Source: Inia geoffrensis
Taxonomy: Eukaryota; Chordata; Mammalia; Artiodactyla; Iniidae
Direction of reading: 5' to 3'
NCBI GenBank assembly: GCA_036417435.1
Contig: CM070899.1
Location: 5,771,001-5,835,000 of the forward strand
DNA: 64,000 nt
In this document: positions 25,840-55,993 of the stretch, piece after piece
Numbering within the stretch: position 1 is the stretch's first letter
How the letters are laid out: the number at the start of each line of letters is the position of its first letter
Translations under genes and position numbers: made by a program
The notes under the pieces: generated by a model
Database searches by the model: none
Told to the model about the DNA's origin: nothing
The model's input: only the letters and a program-made list of their open reading frames with translations

Positions 25840-26198
25840 TTTTTTTTGAAATAGAGACAGGATGCTTTAAGGTGGTTTTTAAAATTAATTAATTAATTAG
25901 TTGGCTTATATTTTGGCTGCGTCAGGTCTTCGTTGCTGCGTGTGGGCTTTCTCTAGTTGCAGCGAACGGAGGCTTCTCTTGTTGAGGAGCACGGGCTCTA
26001 GGTGCTCAGGCTTCAGTAGTCGTGGCACTCAGGCTCAGTAGTTGTGGCTCGCAGGCTCTAGAGCGCAGGCTCAGTAGTTGTGGCGCATGGGCTTAGTGGC
26101 TCCGCAGCATGTGGGATCTTCCCGGACCAGGGCTGGAACCCGTGTCCCCTGCATCGGCAGGTGGATTCTTAACCGCCGCACCACCGGGGGCAGTCCCT
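25840..26198 (-). mobile_element. tRNA-derived SINE, longer CHR-2-like form
   Basis: On the - strand the start is a mutated form of the CHR head, followed by GTTAAGAATCCACCTGCC and GGGAAGATCCCACATGC. The middle carries repeated 'gagcctgagtgcc' and 'cacaactact' like units, and the end is an ATTAATTAATTAATTTTAAA tail. The mutated head leaves CCACCGGGGGCAGT at 26181-26194. It ends about 500 bp before the exon at 26704. Confidence 0.75.
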
Positions 26199-26522
26199 CT
26201 CCCACTTCTGATGTGATTGTGTAGCGGGGTCAGCGTTCAGGGACTGGGAGCGTGTGGTTGGAGGCATCTCACTGGCCCCTGACTGCAGGAGGGCTGGTGG
26301 GTTGTCTGCATTATGCAGCCCCCTGAACAAATCGCTTGTAGAAGTTCTGTGCGTCAGGCAGGATGGAGCGGAGGGAGCCCAGAAGCTGCCTTGGCATGCT
26401 CGGGGCCTCAGTTTCCCCCCTGAGCAGGAGAGGGCCTCCCTGGACGCTGGGCTGTGGGGTGGGCCGCCCCTGGGTGAGGGTCCCATCAGGGGAGCATCTG
26501 TGAGAACTCTTGTTGGACCTGA

Positions 26523-44595
<18,073 letters not shown>

Positions 44596-47333
44596 GGCCG
44601 TTCCCCCGAGGACGTGGACTGGCCCTGCCTGGGGTCCCCAGACGTGGGCAGGCCCTCGCGCCGAGCCACTGTCTTCTTTTTCCGTGGTGAATTGTACATA
44701 GGACGCTGCCTGCTGTGGCCTGGCTGCCGGGGGTGCGACTCCATTTCCCACCTCTCACACACCAGCAAACGGGGAAGACTATTCCCCACAGCAGAGCGGC
44801 CTGGACAACCTCGTTCCTGCTCTGGGGCCCGGGCCCTGGGCTCCATTGGCGAGAGGCTTAGGCTGCTCAGAGATGTCCGGCCCAGGAGCCGTGCCAGGCT
44901 GTGCCCAGCCTTGGTGGAGGGGCACCTCATCAAGACCTCCATCCCCGGCTGCCACCTGTGCTGGACAGAGGCCGCTGGCAGCTGGACTGATGCACGGGGC
45001 ACCACTTCTGACCCGCCTGCTGTGGCCTGAACACTGGCTCCATAAGCACTGGGTCCCCAGAGTCGTGGACGAGGAAACTCACCCGCGGCCCTTCCTCTGG
45101 CCCCAGGGCCCAGCCTCCCTGCTGGCCGCTCTGCTTGTTTTTAGAGTTCACGCCCCTACCCGTGGCCACACACTCTGCAGTGTCCCCTCACCCTGTCCTA
45201 GGCTGTGCCCTATCCTTTTGGGTCCCTCCTGCCCAGGGCCTGAGGCGCCTCCATTTCTGTGCTTCGCATCATGGGCCGTGTGGAGTCTCTGGGCTGGGCC
45301 TCTCTCTCCTCATGGGTGGCACTGGGCTGTGGCCAGGCCTCTGCTCAGGAACGGTTGCCCCCGGAGCTTGGCCCCCTCTTGGATCACTGTGGACGGAGTC
45401 GCGTGGCCGTAGGTGAAGGAGTTCTGCCCTCCTTGGGAGGAGCCTTGCTTGGCTCTGGTTTTCATTTTCCTGTGTGACCCTCAGCAAGTCACTCAGCCTC
45501 TCTGGGCCCCTGGTCGGGAAAGGAGGGCTCAGAGGTTCGAGGCCCTCAGCTTTAGTCAGCCTGTGTCCTCACTCACAGCACGCGAGCCAGCGGGGCCCTC
45601 CTGCTGGAGAGGCGGCTGGTGGGTGGGCTGGGAGGGGCAGAGGCCCCAGCTGAGTTCCGCCGCCTTGCTGCCTCCTCTCGGTGGACGGTCACCTTCCTTC
45701 CAGAGCCTCAGCGTCCTCCCCTGCAGAGTGGGCAGCCTAAGGCCCTCCTTGCAGGGCTCTGGGGATCAAATAAGACCTTCAGTGTAAAAGGATCGTGTAT
45801 AAACTGTAAAGCGAGACATGTAAATTTTAAAGTTTGTGTGCGAGGGCAGTGAGGCCCCGAGGGGGTAAGTGATCAGTGGCGTGTCACAAATGAGATCCCA
45901 GAGCCTGGAGGGCGGGGACAGGCCGCTGTTGTAACCAGCCCCCGTCCACCCGCCATCTGCAGTTCCTCCCCCATCACTGGACTCCAGCGGTCATTAGAGC
46001 TCTGTGCGCGGGCGAGCGAAGAGCCCGAGAGGCTGGCTTGGCATCGGACAGGACTCGTCTGAGGCTCACACGAGGGATGGGGACCAGGTGAGGGGACGGA
46101 CGAGGCTGCCCCGTCCCTCTCCCCAGTGGGGACTCTGAGCCATCCCCACCGCCTGTCTGCCATCGGCACCCTTGGGTCGACACTCAGGGGAAAGGCCCGT
46201 GGCCCTCACTGTGCCCGAGGAGTGCTGAACGGGTGCCGGTGACTGCGTCGGGCACGGTCCTCTTGCCCTGGGTGTTACAGGAAGCTATGGGCTCTCTGGA
46301 AGGAGCTGGTCCCTAGGTCATGTGGTGAGATCCCTGTCACTAGGGGTGTGCACTTGGAGCTGGGTGAACATCCTTGGTCATGTTCTGGGTGACTTCTGCC
46401 CGGGTGGGCAGTCAGCTGGAGGGCAGAGGCCCCCTCCCGGGTCTTGGAGTCCAAAGAACCACTGAGCAGCTCGAGGCGGCTCTGGGTCTCTTGGGTGGGA
46501 GCCACATCTGAGAACCTGTGTGGTGTCACGTCTGGGTCAGGGTGGCTTGGCCACCACTGAAAATAAGCAATAAGTCAGGTGTCCTGGTGACTGCAGGTCT
46601 CCTGCAAACTGACCCAGGGAAGAACAGCCTCCAAGGGACCTTTCCCTGCCAGAGGGAGGTGACCCTGTCCCCTAGTGCTGCGGTGGCGTCCGGGGAGTGG
46701 GTCAGGCGTTCCCTCCAGAAGCAGCCTCCCGCCCGCCATGGAGGCAGCACCAGCCGGTGCTGACGTCTCCTTCCTGCCCCTGCCCGTGTCCCGCAGCCAG
46801 CATTGCATGGGAATGGCTTTTGAGGACAGAATACCTGTGACGGCATCTCTTTTAACGTAAGCTGTCGAAAAGCCTGCAGCACCTCTGCGCGCCCCCACGC
46901 CGGCCTGGGTGGGGCCCAGCTGCAGCGGGAGCCCACGGCTGGGAGGAGGGTCCCGGGGGCCAGCTCGGGGTGAGTCCCTGCTCTGCCACTAGCAGGGAGT
47001 GTGCAGAGGGTGACACCGGCGACCCTCCCATCTGGAGCCTCAGCTCTGAGAGCTCGTGGTGGAGTGTTGCTGAACCTGGTGTCCTTTCATAAACACTCTG
47101 ATGCTAGCGCCCGAAGCCCTGTGTGACACCTGTGCTGTGGCTTCCTTTCCCACTGTGATGATGGATGTCATCCTTCCAGCCTCATCCCAGGTGGCCAATC
47201 CCATCCTGGAGTCGGAATCCACTGAGCACATTTTTATCCAAAAGTTATTAGCCACACATCAGTGTTGTTTAAAGAGAAAAAAGTGACCTTTTTTCTCTTG
47301 AAAACTTGAGAGGAAACAATACATACTACTGAC

Positions 47334-47355
47334 TTTTTTTTTTTTTTTTTTTTTT
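47334..47355 (+). repeat. Poly-T run
   Basis: About 22 consecutive T in the distal 3' UTR of CCDC85C. Confidence 0.95.
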
Positions 47356-47732
47356 AAGAAAGGAAATGCATGACTGCAGAGCGGGAGAGGTGTATATTTT
47401 TCATAACGTGGGGGAAGTACTTGTGCTGCTCTCTGGGAATGGGCGGATCGCCTGGCCCCTGGCCCCAGGCCGGCGGCAGCCATGCTCTTATCTACCTTCT
47501 ATCGGATGTGATGTGACCGCCCCGAGTACTGGGGCCGCCCCCTCCCCGGCTCTGGGCAGAGCTGGGAGCCCTGGACTCCTGTGCCCGTTTCTACCTTCTG
47601 TTGAACCACTTTGATTTGGGGAGAGAAAAAAAATTAGAACTTTTTGATAGTGTGGTAAAAACATTGATTTGAACTATTTTAGTAAAAGGAGTAACAGAGA
47701 AGATTGTGATAGTGTATACTTTGCGCTAGATA

Positions 47733-47738
47733 AATAAA
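47733..47738 (+). terminator. CCDC85C: CCDC85C poly(A) signal
   Basis: AATAAA, with a GT-rich stretch (GTGATGGGTACG, TTTGTTTTGGGTGATG) 20 to 55 nt downstream. Cleavage is expected near 47750-47760. Confidence 0.8.
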
Positions 47739-47755
47739 GGCTCTTTGTAAGCCTC

Positions 47756-48192
47756 CGTGATGGGTACGCAGTGCTCATTTGTTTTGGGTGATGGGGCCCC
47801 TCAGGGTGGGTGGCGGGGGCCGCTGACTGCTGCTCCATGGCCTCTATCTAGTCATAGGCCAGAAATGCAAAGCATTTCAAACCCAAACCCCGGTCTAACC
47901 CAGGAACCTGTCTACTGGAGGGACACTGACAGTCAAACCAGCTTGAAACTCAACTGCTTCCTCCCAAGAAAGCCCATGCAGGCGCTGGACGTGGGAGGCT
48001 GCCCCATGAGGGTACTGCCCGGGGAGGGGCTTGGGTCTGGCCAGTGGCCAGGCCTCTCCTGGGCAGCGTTCCTCCACTGCCTGCTGCTTGGCCCCCAGGG
48101 TCCAGAAGGAGAAGATCTGCTTCTGGGCTGCAAACCCAGGGGCTGCTAAGGCTTGGAGCCCCACCTCGTGCCCATAACAAACAAACAAAGGC
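47756..48192. other. Gap between convergent gene ends
   Basis: About 430 bp without a recognised repeat or exon lie between the two predicted cleavage sites. A 130-codon open frame on the + strand has no recognisable match and is regarded as chance. Confidence 0.7.
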
Positions 48193-48940
48193 GTTATTTC
48201 AGAATTGATTTTATTTGGGTAACTGACTGAAGGAGTCTCATTTGTAACCAAGATGGAATTCACAGTATGTTGTTACATTCACACTTAAAAAATATATCTC
48301 TGTGTACAGGAATTTGCAAATTGATGTAAACATACATTACTTCCAAGTACATTTCTCCCCTTCTTCCTGGAGGAAAAAGAATAGAGCCATCCAGCAAGTC
48401 AACCCCTTCAAAATAACTTAAACGCAAAGGATGTAATAAGTATCTCTAAATCAAAAAAGTGGTTCAATTGACCTACAGGTGTCATGGGAGAGAACATCAT
48501 GGAATGAGAGCAATGACAACAGTTTGACTTCAGATGGAACCGGACTATTTAAAATGGAGTTTCCAGGAAAAATAGGCACTGATTTCTAGAAGGAAATTCA
48601 CTCCCTACTGAAACTGTTTATTGAGCCAATATGGCTGGTTAACATTCTCACTAGTGTAAAGTAACTCAGCGCAGGACTCGCGGGCGCCGCCAGTTGAGAC
48701 CAAACGCACAGTTGTGTCACAACCGGCTCTGCCTGCGCTCCACTGAGAGCGGCTGCCCCCACTCCCCAGGTGCGGAGGCCCCCACCCCGATTTCATCTCG
48801 GGGGTCCGGTCCATTTCTTCCCATAGTACAACTGTCTAGCATTATACAAGGTACCCTGCGGCGTAGCCACTTAAACTACTTTTCAAGTTAATTAGAAAAA
48901 CTTTTCTTTAAAAAACAAAGGAAGAAAGAAGGGCGCCAGG
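48193..48940 (-). other. CCNK: CCNK 3' UTR
   Basis: About 750 nt of mostly AT-rich sequence between the CCNK stop and its poly(A) site. There is no repeat insertion, which fits a conserved 3' UTR. Confidence 0.8.
48210..48215 (-). terminator. CCNK: CCNK poly(A) signal
   Basis: AATAAA on the - strand. A T/GT-rich element (TTTGTTTGTTTGTT) lies 20 to 40 nt downstream, so cleavage is expected near 48193. Confidence 0.85.
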
Positions 48941-49566
48941 TTACCTCATCCAGGCTGCCCGCCCCAGCCCCCCGACTGGAGGCATGCCAGGTGGTGGGAT
49001 GGGCGGGGGCACAGGCGGCTGCCCTCCAGGGGGCACAGCTGGAGGCGGGTAGCTAGCCGGTGGCAGGCCCAGGCCTGGAGGAGGGTGAGGGGGCACTGCG
49101 TGGGTGGGTGGCATGCGGGGGGGCGGTGGCGGGAAATTGGGGTTGTAGGTGGGCGGGGGGGGCGGGTAGCCAGGAGCGGGGGGAGGGATGGCGGGCGGCG
49201 GGAAGGAGGCTGGCGGGGGCGGCACGGGCGGTGGGGGCGGGTTCGGGGGGTAGACGTGGGGGTGATAGGGCAGGTGAGCCGGCGGGCCGTAGGCGGGGGG
49301 CAGAGCCCCGTAGGAGGGGCCCTCGGTCTTCATCATGGACTGGAGGCTCTGGTAGCCCTCTCCGGACATGTAGGAGCTGCTGGTAGACATGCCGGTGATG
49401 TAGCTGGAGGGGGGCGGGGGCGGGGGCCGGTGCGGCAGCGGCGGAGGCTGGTGCACGGGGGCCGGGTGGGCCGGAGGGGGGATCTGGACTTTGGGGAGGT
49501 CGCCAGCTTCCACGGGGCCTGGCGGCTCAGCCTCGCCCAAGGCGGCTGCGAGGGGTGGCTTCCGGT
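48941..49566 (-). CDS. CCNK: CCNK last coding exon (exon 10)
   Basis: The acceptor is CCCTTCTGCAG|ACCGG. Two bases finish Asp375, then residues 376-582 follow to TAA. It encodes the extremely proline-rich tail: runs of 4 to 6 Pro, PPHAV- and YPPPP-type repeats, a central non-proline island [20 protein letters not shown], and the conserved end [10 protein letters not shown]. The tail of cyclin K is known to be disordered and is dispensable for CDK12 binding. The exon is C-rich on the sense strand and G-rich on the + strand. Confidence 0.96.
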
Positions 49567-52500
49567 CTGCAGAAGGGAGACAAGCCACTGCCAGCTCTGG
49601 GACGGCTCCCGGCAGGGCGCCCCCGGGGGCTGCGCATGTAGGGGGGGATCCACCAACTCCCTCGGGGCAGGGAAGCCCCCCCCTACCCCCCCAGACAGCT
49701 CACGGCCACCCCGGGGGTTCCTGGCCCTGTCACAGCACCGTGGGCTGTCTTCCAGAGGAGCGGCAAGCAGCTGTCACCTTTGTGGCCAGACAGCACGGCC
49801 CGCGCCCGTGTCCTGAAGCCAGCGGCTCATGTGCTGTCACGCAGGCCCTGCACCTCGCCTCCAGCCACTCTGGGTGTTCCCTCCTCGCTCCCCACCGCAC
49901 CAGGCATGGGCAGTCCCGGGGGCGCACGGAGTCCCTTCCGCCCAGACCCCCAGCCCTCTTTCTAGTACAAACGTGCGCAGGGCCCCTTCTTTCTGCCCGT
50001 CTTGCCTCCAGAGATTGCGAGCCCAGGGCCAGGGCCAGGGCCAGGACACAGCACCGTCTGCGGGCGGCACTGGCGTTTGGCAGGACGCCTGAGAGGTGGT
50101 CACATGAGTGACGTGGCGTTAAACACACACCAGGCCAGCCTCTGACACCCCAATGGCCCATGTGAGCAGCATTCCGGCCTGTGCCCTGTGTGGCGGGGGG
50201 CACCGCTCCCCGCCCCGGCTCCCTGGCAGCCAGCAGCTGACCGGAAGAACTGAAGCCCCCAGAAGCTCAGAAGTCGCTGGAGTATCTCCCACCTTGTGGC
50301 ACACACACCCTAACTCCTGCCTTCTCTAGTTGGACCCTTCACCTTCCAAAGTGTCGCCACAGCTGAAGAATGAAAGTTCTTTACAACTTTTCTCCTCTTT
50401 TTTTTTTTTTTTTGCGGTACGCGGGCCTCTCACTGCTGTGGCCTCTCCCATTGCGGAGCACAGGCTCCGGACGCGCAGGCTCAGCGGCCGTGGCTCACGG
50501 GCCCAGCCGTTCCGCGGCATGTGGGATCTTCCCGGACCGGGGCACGAACCCGCGTCCCCTGCATCGGCAGGCGGCCTCTCAACCACTGCGCCACCAGGGA
50601 AACCCTCTCCTCTATTTTTAATGACGCTGAGGAAGCGTCCCAGTTCACTGTGTGCCTGTGAAGGCCTTTTCACTCTATTCTCCACATGACTCCATGAACA
50701 ACTGCTTACTCTCCAAAGGGTACTGAGAAGATGCCCTGCCAACATGAAGCCGATGTGAGAGCCTGGAGTCTAAGGTCGACAGCGATCTGCCCGGATCTCG
50801 ACAATGTTCCTAAGTTGGCAGGGCTTTGTTTTCCTAAAACTGATTCTAAAGTCATTTATCCTCCACCATTTCTGGATTCGAGAGGTCAGAGAATATTCAG
50901 ATATACTTAGAATTCACATTCTCAAGCTATCTGGTTGTAAAAAACCAATGTTTTGAAAAATCCTAGGTCATTAACATCTCTCTAAATTTCTGAAATTCTT
51001 CCATAAATCCTCCCCAGGATTTCCCAAGTGTGCCCTTCAAAAAGGCAGAGAGAAAAGCTGGCCCTCCCAGCTGCCTGCAGGCAGCACTTACCTGGAGGTG
51101 GATGGGCTGGAGGCAATGGAGGGTGAGGGGGCTCAATTTTGGGAATTTTAGGTGGTGGTGGTTCTGAAAAGAAAAAGTAGATTAAAAAGCTACTCTTCAT
51201 ATAGAATAAGTATGTCAGAGAGAGCGAGAGAGGAGCAAAAGAAAAATGCGCTGTGAAGGAATTTTCTGGGGGAACAGGCTGATATGACCAAGGCTTTAAG
51301 GGAAGCTGAGGAAGGCACCAGCTAAACCATCCTTTCAAAATAACAAAACAAATGAAACAAATACATCCCCTCTCCAGCTCCTGCCACCCCACGTCTCTCG
51401 CCTCCTTCCGAAAGTAAAAACCCTCTCGCTTCTTACAGTCCGCCAGCCCATTTTCCACCTCTGCCCAACTTCCTCCTGACCACTTAAGACGAGCCCTCCA
51501 ATGACACGAGAGCAGCAGACTGCATCTCAGTTACCAAGTGGTACCCGTTGGGGTCCTCACTAACACACAGAGCACCGAGAAAGGCCCCAAGTACTCCCAG
51601 GAAAAGCCGGCACCTTTTAACTCTTGTCTAGGCACACTTAAGTTTGTTTTCTCTCTCACAAATGTTTACTCCTAGTTATAGCAGCACACCTGAACTGGCG
51701 TCGGTAGAGACCTGGAGGCTGGCGAATGGACAGAAAAGCAAGGTAGTTGGGACCACTTGGGGCAGAGGACAGAGCCCATCCTTTAGGGTTGAGCGGCTGC
51801 ACGTAACCAGCATCCTCAATGACAATCCTAAGTCGCCAAGACAGGCTACACCACATCCGGCATCTTCCGTTTGTGACGGTAGAGAGTGTGCGCACACAAT
51901 CAAAAAAGAATGCCATCTTTTCGCTTGTATGGTTTGGTTCTTTCTTCCTGAAACTCATTTTATTCTGGCTCGTACGCTGCTCTGCTCTGCTTCTGCTCTG
52001 GCACTGCTCAACATTCTTGGCTTCCTGTGTCCCAGACACAGGCCGAATTCAAGGTCCAGGAACATCCCTCTCTCTATTCTCTTCCTCAGAGACCAAATCC
52101 CCCGTCTCTAGGCAGAGGAGCTGCGGATCTATGCCTCTGCCTTCCATCTCTCCTCCCAAACTGCGGAGCAGGCTCCTGGGCCCTGTCCCGAGACCGAGCA
52201 GCCCACCCCTCTCATGCAGGTGCCCCCCTCCAGCCCCTCCCACAGATGGCTGAGCTGAGGTCACCTAGGTCAGTGCTGTCTAACAGAAATATAAGGAGAG
52301 CCACACAGGCCATTTTACATCTTCTAGTAGCCACGCTGAAAAGTACAAAGAGGTGAAATTAATTTTAATATGGTCTTTGATTCAACCTGGTATTATCAAG
52401 AATTTTATCATCTTAACGTGGAATCAATGTAGAATTTTATTAATGAGATTTTCAATGTTCTTTCCTCTAACTCTTAGAGATCGGTGTGTCTTCTGCACTG

Positions 52501-55500
52501 AGGGCACGTGGTATTTTTGGAGTAGGCCACATGTCAAGCGCTCACCAGCCCTCTGCAACCCAGAGCACAGTGGGGTCCTGCTTCCAGGCCCCAAGGCACC
52601 CCCGACACCAGGTCTCACTCCGGGGCTCGCAGGCTCCTCCCCATTCCCCACCCTCTGTGCCATTACTGCTGCCAGGGGAACTCTCTCTACAATGAACTCA
52701 GACCGTGCCATTCTCCTGCTCAAACGCCTCCACTGGCCCCCCTGCCTATGCAGAATCCACCCTCCACCAGGTGGGTGCTATCACCTGCTTCTAGCACATT
52801 TTCAGTCCTAGCAAAAGCTACTCCTTTTTAACCCTTCACAGTCCAGTAAGACTCCCCTCTCTGTTGTCTCCCAAATTCTCCACCCCACTGTTCATTCTGC
52901 TCCTCTGCCTGAAGGCTCCACCCTGTCAGTCCTTGTTGCTCAAGGCAAGTCCCCCTCCAAGGCCACCCGGGCTCATTTCTGCCTCTTGAAGACACAGCGC
53001 CAGCTCAGCTGACCCAACATCCACGTGGCACGGAGTGCAGCCCCCTCTTCTGTGTCTCGCACTTACTGTTTGCCCATCTGGAGCTAAAAAATCTCCCCTG
53101 TAATGAATTCATCATCCCCCCAAAGATCCTGAGAAAAAGGAGCTTTACTGTAACTTGGAGAGCTCACAATAGTTCAATAAATAATTCACTGGAACTAAGT
53201 GACAGAGAAACAGAAATGAGTAAACATGGTCTGTGCCAGCACAGGGTTCAGTACTACAGGCTGACCCGGAGACAAAACATTTCTGGTTTTCTCCTCGGTG
53301 ATCTTTCAGGTTTTGCTCACGCTTTGTTAGTTTCCATTACAGAAACAAGTTAATCAACTCTGGGCTCCACAAATATGGGGAAAAAAACATGTTTAAAAGA
53401 AGTCTGCCCCCCGTAAGCAGCAGGGCAGCACGCCTACAGCGGCTCCGATCCTCTCTACCCATCGCTCTGCTGCTTGCTGCTCAGTCTGGGGGTGCCCGGG
53501 GCCCTTCACTCTGTCGACTGTGGTGGGCTTAACTAACCTCCAAAAATAAATGTTGCTGCAGCAGTTCGCCTACTTTCCTAATTATATTTTGATATACAGT
53601 CGGCCCTTCGCATCCGTGGACAGGGAGGGTGGACTATGAAACCCAAGCATCTGCGAGTTCTGGCATCCAAGGCGGGTCCTAGAGCCAATTCCCCGTGGAT
53701 ACCAAGGGATGACTTATGTTACCAAGCACATTTTTATTGCCACTAATTTTTTTTTTTCTGTATTGATACTGTTAAAGTACAATCCAAAAATATACAGTCA
53801 GGGAATACACAGAGAAGACAACACAGCTAGTGTAAAGTTTTTGATGGGCTCTAACGTTAAATTTTAAGGCCAATCTAAATCTGAAAGGAAACAAGTTTTG
53901 ACTAAGAATTTAAAGTCTTGATAAACAACATATAGAACTAAAAAACGAAACACGAGAACATAAAATTACCTGATGCTTTGCTCTCTTCTTTGGGAGAAAC
54001 AACCTGTTACAAAAGAAAATACACAACTGTTAACCAAGGCCCTAGATGCAGTGAGGAAAAACTGATTATTCAGGCACTGAACAGAATCATAGCCAGAACG
54101 TGGACTCAGATAAAAATTAATTTTGGCTTTTGAACTTGCAGAGCAAACCATGGCACCTAAAAGATCATTTCTGCCTCCTTCCTCTTCCCCTTTCAAATCA
54201 GAGAGCAGGCAGAATTACTAACTTTTCTGACTAGTGAGTTCTGAGCACTAAGTTTCGCGCCCTCCATCGAGCTGTCTTAACCGTGGTGAGGGTGCTTTGC
54301 TGACCGCCCCTATCCCGCGGGGCTTCCTTGGGGTCTGTGTCACAACGTACGGCTTCCTCCACTGGAGCGGCTGCTACCATGGGGAGAAACTTTTACAAAT
54401 ACCCCCGTGTCGTTTAAAGACATGGGAGACACCTATTCCGGCAGTCAGTGTGCAGATATGGAAACTACACCCGGGCAGGTTTTGGGGCCCTGACACAGGC
54501 AGCAGCGGCTGGAGGAGGACAGAGCCGTCCTGGCTCCAAAAGGTACCTCTCCTCTGACCACGCCAGCTGTCAGGCTGCCTGTGGCCATACAGGCAGACGG
54601 GGAGGTGGATCGTGTCACTCCCCGCTTTTGGTGTTCCGTGTGCTGCCTCAGAAAGGGGAACACACACAGGTGGGGTGTCGCCACGGGAAGCCGGCCGCAC
54701 CCAGTGCCAACCTGGCGCACTCACCACAGTGCGCTTTGCCTGCCGGGGGGGACTAGGCTGAGGGGACGGTTTCTTGGGCTGCTGGGCCGGTGGCGGTGGC
54801 TGCGGCTGGGCTGGCTGCTGCGAGTCCTTCTGTGGGGGCTGGGGCGGCTCGGAGCCTTGAGACGGCTGTGACGGTGGCACTTGTGGCGCTTGCGGTGTGG
54901 GCTGGAGAGATGGGGGCTGCTGCAGCTGATGGGGCGTGTGATGAGGCATCTGTTGTTTCCCTTGTGAGTAAAGATCCAGGATTTGGTGGCAGATGTCTAA
55001 ATGATAGGAAACAATTACATTTGCCACAAATTGATATTTTAAATAAAATTCTACCTAGAAAAAAACATACTCCCATTTCCCTCGCAGGTGCGATTACCCT
55101 ACAAGGGCCAATATGTGGCTGTCATATTTGTAATTCACCAATCCCTGGTGTGCACAGCACTGGTGTGCATTTTTAGTTCACCAAAACTATGTGTTTGGAT
55201 AGAATGAACATTACATTAGAGAATTTAATTAAAGAATAGTTTGCATGTACTTGTTTGGGAGAATCCATTCTCGGGACTCATTCTTCCTCACAGGGAAGAA
55301 TGATCTAAATGTGGAACACCCTGCAGAAAGCTCAGCACACCCCGTACCTTCCAAAACATCCACAGGGACGTCTTGCACAAACTGCTCCCACCATCTCCGG
55401 TACATGGGTTTGGAGGTCCATTCCTGTATTTCAAATTTGCACAAACGTCCCGCAAGATACATCACTGCCACTGCTATGATCTCTGGTTCCCACTGTAGTG

Positions 55501-55957
55501 ACAAGGTCGTGCAGAGACTAGTTCAACAAGAAAAAGAGGTGACTTGACTTGGATGAGCAAACGTTTATGGTTAACCCAATGCATGGAGATTAGATGCCAT
55601 ATCTAAATGTCAGTTTGCTTATTTTTCCCTATACACGATCAAATAAAGTATTATAAAGAAGCAAGTTTTTAGTCTTCTAAACGTACCGAGATAAGTTACT
55701 TTAACTGTAGCTACTAATTTGTTCCTTAAAAAATCAGAATTCCAGCACATTCAAAAATTGCTACGTCGGGCTTCCCTGGTGGTGCAGTGGTTGAGAGTCT
55801 GCCTGCCGATGCAGGGGACGTGGGTTTGTGCCCCGGTACAGGAAGATCCCACATGCCGCGGAGTGGCTGGGCCCGTGAGCCATGGCCGCTGGGCCTGTGC
55901 GTCCGGAGCCTGTGCTCCGCAACGGGAGAGGCCACAACAGTGAGAGGCCCGCGTACC

Positions 55958-55993
<36 letters not shown>

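Larger units (their letters stand above)
44596..47755 (+). other. CCDC85C: CCDC85C 3' UTR
   Basis: About 3.1 kb of non-coding sequence follows the TAG up to the AATAAA at 47733. It includes a diverged MIR-like piece (about 45480-45800), and a T run at 47334-47355. The last 350 bp are AT-rich, as is common near mammalian poly(A) sites. Use of the full length is inference; no earlier strong signal was seen. Confidence 0.75.
51164..53969 (-). other. CCNK: CCNK intron 8
   Basis: Contains an unassigned old repeat (52263-52560), an L2 fragment (52655-53190) and a short MER2/Tigger relic (53597-53714). No further exon was recognised. Confidence 0.88.

Noticed and set aside
47757..48149. 130-codon open frame between the two genes
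   Set aside because: It starts at the CCDC85C cleavage region, shows no family match, and the gap has no promoter-like feature.
49085..49816. 243-codon open frame on + over the last CCNK exon
   Set aside because: It is the antisense shadow of the proline-rich coding exon (Gly/Arg-rich product) and has no independent support.
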